Positions 1-5,896 of a DNA stretch of 5,896 bases are shown here, piece by piece. The position numbers and the translations under genes were made by a program. Below the pieces are notes generated by a model. That model worked only from the letters and a program-made list of their open reading frames with translations, had not been told where the DNA came from and did no database searches. Origin of the DNA: Mycobacterium sp. (GTDB taxonomy: Bacteria > Actinomycetota > Actinomycetes > Mycobacteriales > Mycobacteriaceae); the NCBI GenBank assembly GCA_023264755.1, contig JAHFVB010000335.1, forward strand, positions 1-5,896, given 5' to 3'. Every line of letters starts with the position of its first letter. Within the stretch, counting starts at the first letter, position 1.

Positions 1-153
1 GAACCAGCCGACGTCGTGTACGGACGCCTCCCACAGTTGCTGGTAGTCGGCGAAGTCGCCCCGGCCGGTGTCGGCCAGCCACGCCATGAACCTGGTGAGG
101 TTGGCGGCCGCTACGGTCGCTGCGTCGGGTGTCCAATCGCCCGGCTCGGTCAT
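1..153 (-). CDS. Acetoacetyl-CoA synthetase-like acyl-CoA ligase, N-terminal fragment
   Basis: This is the first 51 codons of a gene that leaves the window at its left edge. The frame starts at ATG 153 and stays open to base 1. The peptide begins MTEPGDWTPDAATVAAANLT and continues RFMAWLADTGRGDFADYQQL, then WEASVHDVGWF. A short WTP.. segment, then (N/M)LTRFM, then FADY..LW..SV.D...F is the pattern at the N terminus of acetoacetate-CoA ligases and the related ACS/ACAS_N adenylate-forming enzymes, which make acyl-CoA from acid, ATP and CoA. The AMP-binding core is outside the window, so substrate is not tested here. The usual Trp of the WSV motif is Ala in this protein. The start codon overlaps the stop of the GH76 gene (ATGA), and a GAAGGGG Shine-Dalgarno lies four bases upstream, so the start is well supported. 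It is the last visible gene of the operon. Another short- or medium-chain acyl-CoA ligase remains possible. Confidence 0.65.
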   Translation of the reverse strand, partial: MTEPGDWTPDAATVAAANLTRFMAWLADTGRGDFADYQQLWEASVHDVGWF

Positions 154-1286
154 TGCGCCCCTTCGTCATTCGGCACCGGTGCCCGGTCGTCGCCGAGCGT
201 GTAGGCGGCCTCCATCAACATCCAGCCGGACAGCTGCACCGAGAGGTCCCGTTCCGGTATCTCGGAGGCGTTGACGGCACCTTCGACGAACTGCGCCTCC
301 CCGCCGTCGTCCTTCGGCAGTTCGGCGGTGCGGTCCCAGAACGCCGAGAACAACGGCAACCCATCGACGGTCTGCCGGTTGTCCCAAGCCGCCTGCGCGG
401 ACGTCAGCACCAGGTGCTTGGCGGTGGCGCGCGCCTCGGCGTCCTCCGGCGACAGCTCGGGCAGGGTCACGGCGACCAGGGCCAGGTAGCGGGCCAGGAT
501 GCCGCCGAATAGGCCCCCGTCACCGCCTCCGGCCCCGACGATCACGCCGTCGGGGGCCATGTGGTCGCGGACCGCCGCCACCAGCCGATGGACCCGCAGC
601 GCATGGTGGGTGTCCGCCGTGCGCGCCGCGAGCTCGACTTCGAGCCCGAGCACGACGCCCTGGCAGTAGGTGTATTGCGCGCGGACCAGCGAACCGCCCT
701 TGATGCCGTCGAACACCAAACCCGTTTCCGGGTCGATCAGCGTCTCGTCGATCCAGTCCGCCATCTGCTGCGCTCGGCGGAGCCGATCGTCGTAGCGGGC
801 CAGGAAGATGCCTGCGGGTCCGTTCGCGGGCGCGTTGAAGAACTGGTCCTGCTTGCGCCACGGAATGCCGCCGCCGTCCTCTGGCACCCACGCATTGAGG
901 AACTGCTCGGACAGTTTCGCCAGCGCCTTGGGGCGCTCCACCCCGGCCAGCCGGCCGGCCCGTTCCAGGGCGATCGCCAGCCACGCCATGTCGTCGTAGT
1001 AGTCGTTGATCCAGCGCCCGGTGTTGCGCAACCGATGCGCGCGCACCTGGCGTTCGATGCCGATGCGTCGGGCCGGCTGCGGATCACGTACCTGCGCGTC
1101 GACCAGACAGTCCAGTAGGTGCGCCTGCCACCAGTAGTTCCAGTTCCGGAACAGCCGGTTGTCCCGCGTGGATGGCCACGCGACCACTCCGAGCTGGGTC
1201 CCCGGCACCTGCCACAGCTTTCGTAGATGGCGTTTGGCGATGGCCTCTTCGGCGCTGCCCGCGCGATTGGCCCACAGCTGATCCAT
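150..1286 (-). CDS. Glycoside hydrolase family 76 protein (alpha-1,6-mannanase family), no signal peptide
   Basis: A 378-residue protein with the landmarks of GH76, whose characterised members cleave alpha-1,6-mannan backbones inside an (alpha/alpha)6 barrel. The catalytic-type Asp pair lies in INDYYDDMAWLAIALERAG (D98, D99). Other family-like blocks are EDGGGIPWRKQDQFFNAP (about 136-153), the YTYCQGVVLGLEVEL helix (about 205-219) and GGGDGGLFGGILARYL (about 253-268). The length equals a single catalytic domain. The N terminus (MDQLWANRAGSAEEAIAKRH) is polar, with no signal peptide or lipobox, so the protein should be cytoplasmic unless exported by another route. In mycobacteria the obvious alpha-1,6-mannan is the core of lipomannan and lipoarabinomannan; M. 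tuberculosis Rv0365c appears to be a homolog of similar size (from memory). ATG 1286 is chosen because AGGA lies eight bases upstream and the trmH-like stop is 15 bp away. The stop overlaps the next start. Family call is secure; substrate is inference. Confidence 0.85.
   Translation of the reverse strand: MDQLWANRAGSAEEAIAKRHLRKLWQVPGTQLGVVAWPSTRDNRLFRNWNYWWQAHLLDCLVDAQVRDPQPARRIGIERQVRAHRLRNTGRWINDYYDDMAWLAIALERAGRLAGVERPKALAKLSEQFLNAWVPEDGGGIPWRKQDQFFNAPANGPAGIFLARYDDRLRRAQQMADWIDETLIDPETGLVFDGIKGGSLVRAQYTYCQGVVLGLEVELAARTADTHHALRVHRLVAAVRDHMAPDGVIVGAGGGDGGLFGGILARYLALVAVTLPELSPEDAEARATAKHLVLTSAQAAWDNRQTVDGLPLFSAFWDRTAELPKDDGGEAQFVEGAVNASEIPERDLSVQLSGWMLMEAAYTLGDDRAPVPNDEGAQ
158..164 (-). 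promoter_or_regulatory. Ribosome binding site of the acyl-CoA ligase gene
   Basis: GAAGGGG on the minus strand, four bases before ATG 153 and inside the last codons of the GH76 gene. It decides the start of the truncated gene and shows that the downstream gene can recruit ribosomes itself as well as by coupling through the ATGA overlap. Confidence 0.6.
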
Positions 1287-1294
1287 GGAGACGA

Positions 1295-1298
1295 TCCT
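1295..1298 (-). promoter_or_regulatory. Ribosome binding site of the GH76 gene
   Basis: AGGA on the minus strand, eight bases upstream of ATG 1286, within the 15-bp gap after the methyltransferase stop. It supports that ATG as the start of the GH76 protein and so the absence of an upstream signal peptide. Confidence 0.5.
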
Positions 1299-1301
1299 GC
1301 C

Positions 1302-1961
1302 TTACCAGGCTGCGGTGAGGTCGGCATGTTGCGCGATCCATGCGTGCATCGCGATACCGGCCGCCACCGAGGCGTTGATGCTACGGGTGGAACCGAACTG
1401 GGCGATCGACAACGTCGCCGACGAACCCAGCCGCGCCTCCTCCGTGATGCCCGGTCCCTCCTGGCCGAAGATCATCAGGCAGGCCCGCGGCAGTTTGGCG
1501 TGCTCCAGCGGGATCGAACCGGGCACGTTGTCGACGGCCACCACCTCGAGTCCGGCCTCGGCTGCGAACTCGAGCAGCTCGGCGGTGCTGTCGTGGTGGC
1601 GCAGCCGTTGGTAGCGGTCGGTGACCATGGCCCCGCGCCGGTTCCACCGGCGGCGGCCCACGATGTGGACGGTGTCCACGGCGAACGCGTTCGCGGTGCG
1701 CACCACCCCACCGATGTTGGCGTCGTTGCCGAAGTTCTCGATCGCGATGTGAAGTGGATGGCGGCGCCGGTCGATGTCGGCGATGATCGCCGCGCGCGTC
1801 CAGTAGCGGTAGGCGTCGACGACGTTGCGGGCGTCGCCGTCGCGCAGCAGTTCGGGGTCGTAGCGCGGGTCGTCGGGGATCGGCCCCTCCCGTTCGCTTT
1901 CCCAGGGCCCGACGCCGGCGCCGGTCGACCACTCCGTGGGTCCCGGCCCTGGCTCGCTCAC
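1302..1961 (-). CDS. SpoU/TrmH-family RNA 2'-O-ribose methyltransferase
   Basis: A 219-residue SPOUT-class enzyme predicted to transfer methyl from S-adenosylmethionine to a ribose 2'-OH of tRNA or rRNA. All three family motifs are visible: motif 1, ENFGNDANIGGVVRTANAFA (about 75-94, with N82 and the conserved R88); motif 2, IFGQEGPGIT (about 164-173); and motif 3, LSIAQFGSTRSINASVAAGI (about 184-203), which form the trefoil knot and cofactor pocket. Motif 2 has GQEG where GNEG is common, and motif 3 has SINAS where SLN(V/A)S is common; both are conservative. The first 55 or so residues are acidic and Pro/Gly-rich, outside the catalytic fold. I chose GTG 1961 because it overlaps the preceding lipoprotein stop as GTGA, typical of coupled genes; an in-frame ATG at 2045 would add 28 residues lying entirely inside the lipoprotein gene. 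It resembles Rv0380c of M. tuberculosis in family and position. The RNA target cannot be read from sequence. Confidence 0.9.
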   Translation of the reverse strand: MSEPGPGPTEWSTGAGVGPWESEREGPIPDDPRYDPELLRDGDARNVVDAYRYWTRAAIIADIDRRRHPLHIAIENFGNDANIGGVVRTANAFAVDTVHIVGRRRWNRRGAMVTDRYQRLRHHDSTAELLEFAAEAGLEVVAVDNVPGSIPLEHAKLPRACLMIFGQEGPGITEEARLGSSATLSIAQFGSTRSINASVAAGIAMHAWIAQHADLTAAW

Positions 1962-2857
1962 GACTTGGTCCACAGCCCGGCGTGGGTGCCGATCACCGAC
2001 ACCGACGCGTACAGCAGCGCCTGGTTGATCTCGCCCTGGGTGCACAGTGAGGCCCGCACCGCCACCGCGTCCAACGTGGCGTCCGGCAGCACCAGTAGCG
2101 ACGCTCCGTACTTCGCGCAGGCGTGGGACAGTCCGGCACCGGGCAGCGTCGGCCCGACCAGGACCATCAGCGGCCCGCCGCGCTTGGCCGAGTCGTCGCG
2201 GTATTGCGATGCGAGCCCGGTGATCTCGAGGCCCAGGAGCATGTACCCGTTGCCGGAGAAGGCGTTCGGGTCACCCAGCGCCGTCGGGTTCAGTTGCGCA
2301 CCGTCCGCCCGGAACGCATCCACGCTGGTGGACTTCAGCATCAGGTCGGTGTCGCCCGGATTGATCGGTCCCAAGCCGACGGGGAAGGCCGCCCCGTAGG
2401 CCACCGTCGTATCGGGCATCCGATCCTGCGGGGAGTAGGCGTATATCCCGCGCACCTGGCTCTGGTCGCGCAGCGGACCCAGGCACACCGTGCCCACCAG
2501 CTTGTCCGGCGTTGGCGCCGCTGCCGGGGAGAGGTTCAGACTCGTCACGTCGGCGCAGCCGCCCACCGCGAAGGACTCGATCGGATGCGCCAACGCGCCG
2601 TACAACCCGAACCGCAACGACTCGGCCTTGACGTGTGGGGCGTCGGTCTTGGCGACCGAGGCGTCCACGTCGACCAGCACGTAGTCGCCGTCGAAGCGCA
2701 GGTTGGCCACCGACACGTTCCATCCGAGCACCGCCAGCGACTCGCCGAGCTTCGCCGACTGGGCGCCGTAGCTGCGAGGGGCTTCGGCATCGCCCGAACA
2801 AGCCACCAGCGCGACCGCCGTGATCACGGCCACCAGCAGCGCGGTTAGGTTTCGCAC
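1958..2857 (-). CDS. Secreted lipoprotein with telokin/Ig-like (DUF4352-like) pattern
   Basis: A 299-residue protein with a clear lipoprotein signal: two-residue basic start (MRN), hydrophobic core (residues 4-19) and lipobox LVAC with the lipidated Cys at 20. It should be anchored on the outer face of the plasma membrane. After a short linker, LAVLGWNVSVANLRFDGDYV (about 41-60) followed by LVDVDASVAK has the alternating beta pattern of DUF4352/telokin-like immunoglobulin folds, and GIYAYSPQDRMPDTTVAYGA (about 137-156) closes that domain. A second, unrecognised region covers about 157-299. Four further cysteines (101, 125, 247, 272) could form two disulfides, sensible outside the cell. Start GTG 2857 lies 6 bp after the SDR stop; the Shine-Dalgarno is weak (AGGG overlapping the SDR stop), suggesting reinitiation. 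By position and size it resembles Rv0381c of M. tuberculosis, which has no known function. I propose no biochemical activity. Confidence 0.8.
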   Translation of the reverse strand: MRNLTALLVAVITAVALVACSGDAEAPRSYGAQSAKLGESLAVLGWNVSVANLRFDGDYVLVDVDASVAKTDAPHVKAESLRFGLYGALAHPIESFAVGGCADVTSLNLSPAAAPTPDKLVGTVCLGPLRDQSQVRGIYAYSPQDRMPDTTVAYGAAFPVGLGPINPGDTDLMLKSTSVDAFRADGAQLNPTALGDPNAFSGNGYMLLGLEITGLASQYRDDSAKRGGPLMVLVGPTLPGAGLSHACAKYGASLLVLPDATLDAVAVRASLCTQGEINQALLYASVSVIGTHAGLWTKS

Positions 2858-2863
2858 GCGACC

Positions 2864-3640
2864 CTAGGTGCGGCCGCGGCCACGGCCGACGACTTTGGTC
2901 ATGGCGCGCACCAGGTTTCGCGGCACCATGCGCCCCGCGGTCGTCAGCACCTTGTACTGCAGCCCCGGCACGATGACGACCTTCCCCTTGGCGACGTCGG
3001 CCAGGCAATCGCGTACCACGTCGGCCACCTCGAGCCACAGCAGGGACGGGGTGCCTGCCATGTCGATGCCCGCGCGCTCGTGAAATTCGGTGTGCACGAA
3101 ACCCGGGCACAACGCGTGGATGCCGACGCCGGTGCCGCCGAGGCCGTTGGCCAGGCCCTCCGAGAACGAGATGACCCACGCCTTGGAGGCCGAGTACGTC
3201 GACCCGCGGCCCGGCAAAAGCCCGGCGACGCTGGCGACGTTGATGACGGTGCCCGCTCCGGCCGCCAACATCGGGGGCAGCGCGGCCCGGGTCAGCTGCA
3301 TCACCGCGGTCACGTTGACGTCGAGTTGGGCCTGCAATACGGACAGCTCGGCCGACCAGAATTCGCCTGCGGTACCAATGCCGGCGTTGTTGACCAACAC
3401 CTGCACCCCGGCGGCGAGCCGCTCGGAGACCTTCTGGCGATCCGCGGCCACGGCCAGGTCGGCGGGTAGCACCTCGACGTTGGCGCCGGCTTCGTCATGC
3501 AGTTCGGCGGCGAGCCGCTCCAGGCGTTCGACGTCGCGGGCGACCAAGACGAGGTCGTATCCGTCGACTGCGTAGCGTTTGGCGAAGCCCGTCCCCAACC
3601 CGGAGGTCGGGCCGGTGATCAGTGCAACTGGGCGTGACAT
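2864..3640 (-). CDS. Classical short-chain dehydrogenase/reductase (SDR)
   Basis: A 258-residue NAD(P)-dependent oxidoreductase with a complete classical SDR signature: TGPTSGLG cofactor loop (residues 9-16), acidic DL after strand 3 (61-62), NNAG (84-87), helix-4 Asn (109), catalytic Ser 137 in INVASVAG, and YSASK with Tyr 149 and Lys 153. PGFVHTEF (179-186) follows the active site as usual. Arg 35 after strand beta-2 (VLVARD) is compatible with NADP preference. The C terminus is basic (about 237-258, ending VGRGRGRT) and may contact membrane or nucleic acid, or may merely be disordered. No signal peptide or transmembrane segment precedes the Rossmann fold, so it is cytoplasmic. It starts at ATG 3640, 25 bp after ttfA, with only a weak purine-poor Shine-Dalgarno, and ends 6 bp before the lipoprotein gene. 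The substrate is unknown; SDR sequence alone does not reveal it. In M. tuberculosis this place, as I recall, is held by pyrE. Confidence 0.9.
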   Translation of the reverse strand: MSRPVALITGPTSGLGTGFAKRYAVDGYDLVLVARDVERLERLAAELHDEAGANVEVLPADLAVAADRQKVSERLAAGVQVLVNNAGIGTAGEFWSAELSVLQAQLDVNVTAVMQLTRAALPPMLAAGAGTVINVASVAGLLPGRGSTYSASKAWVISFSEGLANGLGGTGVGIHALCPGFVHTEFHERAGIDMAGTPSLLWLEVADVVRDCLADVAKGKVVIVPGLQYKVLTTAGRMVPRNLVRAMTKVVGRGRGRT

Positions 3641-3665
3641 GCCGCCAGGTTACTTGCCGCCGAAT

Positions 3666-4469
3666 TCAGCGCTGATAGTGCGGCGACTGACGGCCGTTGC
3701 GCACCGGAGGACGCTGCTGCGTATAGCGGCCGACGTCGGCCCGGCCAGGCGCTTGGTCGCTGCGGCCGGTGGGCAGGGCGGGCGCGCCTGCGAGCGGACG
3801 GCTGGGTGCTCCCCCGCGCCTGGCGATGGCCTGACTGGCCGCTCCGTTGGGGCCGGGCTGCGGGATCGGCGGCAGTACGCGCAGCAGATCGTTGAACTGG
3901 CGGACGGTGAGCAGGCCTTCGTCCCACTGGGCGCGGGTGCTGCCGATCGGCATGCTGATCAGCGTCCAGTTCTGCTCGTTCCACATGATCTCGGCGCAGT
4001 CGGGGGCGGCGTGGGCAAAGGTGACCATGCGCCGGTCGCACGCGCGCCGGGCGGCGTCGAGGTTGGTGGAGTACACCATCCGCGGACCGATGGCGCCGAG
4101 CAGCCAGATGTCGCCTTCGCGCGGCTCCTTGATGTCCTTGAGCCGCACGTCGACGACGACGTTGGTGCCGACCTTGCGGTGCAGGGCGATGACGGTCGCG
4201 ACGTCCTCGAGGTCGAAGATGAACACGGCCTCGCCGCGGATCTGACCGAGCACCACGTTCTTGGCGGCGACGTCACCCACGGTGGAGAAGACGCCACGCT
4301 TCCAGCGCTTGACGATGTCGTGCGATTCGTGTTCGTAGTCGAAGCCGTGCGATTTGGCCCACGACTTACGCCGCCTGCCGAGTCCTCGGCGGCGGTCGAT
4401 GTCGACGTACAACAACACGGCCGCACCCACGAAACAGAGTGCGGACAACGTGAACCAGAGTGGGACCAT
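3666..4469 (-). CDS. ttfA: TtfA, trehalose monomycolate transport factor (MmpL3 partner)
   Basis: A 267-residue protein: one N-terminal transmembrane helix (about residues 4-22, WFTLSALCFVGAAVLLYVDI), a basic stop-transfer patch (DRRRGLGRRRK, 25-35), a soluble alpha/beta domain (about 40-198) and a Pro/Gly/Ala/Arg-rich, probably disordered tail (about 199-267). The basic patch right after the helix places the domain in the cytoplasm. Gene context (directly after clpB) and architecture match Rv0383c of M. tuberculosis, described as TtfA, an essential partner of MmpL3 needed for moving trehalose monomycolate across the plasma membrane. That function is established knowledge for the family; assignment here rests on recalled similarity and synteny. 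Start ATG 4469 gives the helix at the very N terminus; AGGGGG lies unusually close upstream (two bases). It follows a hairpin after clpB and probably opens the operon that continues leftward. An older annotation as a secreted protein would reflect the helix being read as a signal peptide. Confidence 0.82.
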   Translation of the reverse strand: MVPLWFTLSALCFVGAAVLLYVDIDRRRGLGRRRKSWAKSHGFDYEHESHDIVKRWKRGVFSTVGDVAAKNVVLGQIRGEAVFIFDLEDVATVIALHRKVGTNVVVDVRLKDIKEPREGDIWLLGAIGPRMVYSTNLDAARRACDRRMVTFAHAAPDCAEIMWNEQNWTLISMPIGSTRAQWDEGLLTVRQFNDLLRVLPPIPQPGPNGAASQAIARRGGAPSRPLAGAPALPTGRSDQAPGRADVGRYTQQRPPVRNGRQSPHYQR

Positions 4470-4471
4470 TG

Positions 4472-4477
4472 CCCCCT
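4472..4477 (-). promoter_or_regulatory. Atypically close ribosome binding site of ttfA
   Basis: AGGGGG-type purine run on the minus strand ending two bases before ATG 4469. The match to the anti-Shine-Dalgarno is good but the spacing is shorter than usual, so it may act poorly or not at all, especially if transcription starts within it. Confidence 0.35.
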
Positions 4478-4483
4478 AGCCTA
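4478..4483 (-). promoter_or_regulatory. Candidate -10 element for the ttfA operon
   Basis: TAGGCT on the minus strand fits the mycobacterial TANNNT -10 consensus. A start site 6-7 bases downstream falls at about 4470-4471, giving a transcript whose leader is only one or two bases. No convincing -35 (TTGACA-like) sits 16-18 bp upstream, which is common in mycobacteria. The hexamer is short and could occur by chance; TGTAAT at 4529-4534 is an alternative. Confidence 0.25.
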
Positions 4484-4540
4484 CTGGTTGGTACGGCTTT
4501 CGCCCGAACTCAATCAGGTCACAACCCCATTACATGCGAG

Positions 4541-4584
4541 TTCGGCGCGCTTTCCTGCCGCAATGGGCAGGAAAGCGCGCCGAA
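4541..4584 (-). terminator. Hairpin terminator of clpB
   Basis: A perfect inverted repeat: left arm 4541-4559 and right arm 4566-4584 are exact reverse complements over 19 bp, with a 6-base loop (4560-4565). It begins 16 bp past the clpB stop. On the minus strand no T-run follows the stem (the next bases are CTCGCATGTAATGG), so it would be a U-tract-less, I-shaped type of terminator as often proposed for mycobacteria, or an mRNA 3'-end stabiliser. It separates the heat-shock gene clpB from ttfA. Confidence 0.75.
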
Positions 4585-4600
4585 ATCACGCCGGGACCGC

Positions 4601-5896
<1,296 letters not shown>

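Noticed and set aside
1962..2045. Upstream ATG 2045 as the start of the methyltransferase
   Set aside because: It would place 28 extra low-complexity residues inside the lipoprotein gene. The GTG at 1961 overlaps the lipoprotein stop exactly as GTGA, a typical coupled start.
1227..2399. Long plus-strand open frame (390 codons) antisense to the GH76, methyltransferase and lipoprotein genes
   Set aside because: It is a shadow of GC-rich coding sequence: it crosses three well-supported minus-strand genes, its product is compositionally biased (G, R, H, V, P-rich) and matches no family I know.
4485..4540. Possible small RNA or riboswitch between the clpB hairpin and ttfA
   Set aside because: Under 60 bases of sequence without a second hairpin or any known riboswitch pattern; nothing beyond a weak promoter can be supported.

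Overview
The window looks like chromosomal DNA of a mycobacterium. It is very GC-rich, with every gene on the minus strand and tightly packed. The distal half of clpB is followed by an ortholog of the mycobacterial TMM-transport factor TtfA (Rv0383c family), then a lipoprotein gene and a SpoU-type methyltransferase gene that resemble Rv0381c and Rv0380c. The set points to Mycobacterium/Mycolicibacterium; I cannot name the species.

Reading in the direction of transcription (high to low coordinates): (1) the C-terminal half of the disaggregase ClpB, running off the right edge; (2) a 131-bp gap with a perfect 19-bp hairpin, probably the clpB terminator, and a weak candidate promoter; (3) ttfA, a membrane-anchored MmpL3 partner needed for trehalose monomycolate export; (4) a classical short-chain dehydrogenase/reductase of unknown substrate; (5) a secreted lipoprotein with a telokin/Ig-like (DUF4352-like) pattern; (6) a SpoU/TrmH 2'-O-ribose methyltransferase; (7) a family GH76 (endo-alpha-1,6-mannanase family) protein without a signal peptide; (8) the first 51 codons of an acetoacetyl-CoA-synthetase-like ligase, cut by the left edge.

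Genes 3 to 8 are separated by 25, 6, -4, 15 and -4 bp. They are therefore probably one transcription unit starting after the hairpin, with start/stop overlaps (GTGA and ATGA) that suggest translational coupling. Several members point to the cell envelope (mycolate export, a lipoprotein, a possible lipomannan-core hydrolase), but a shared pathway is inference. Most of the window is ordinary core sequence. The points worth a second look are the cytoplasmic-looking GH76 protein in this operon, the absence of pyrE where M. tuberculosis carries it, the very short or absent 5' leader of ttfA, and the uncharacterised lipoprotein. I see no tRNA, rRNA, CRISPR array, insertion sequence or phage signature.
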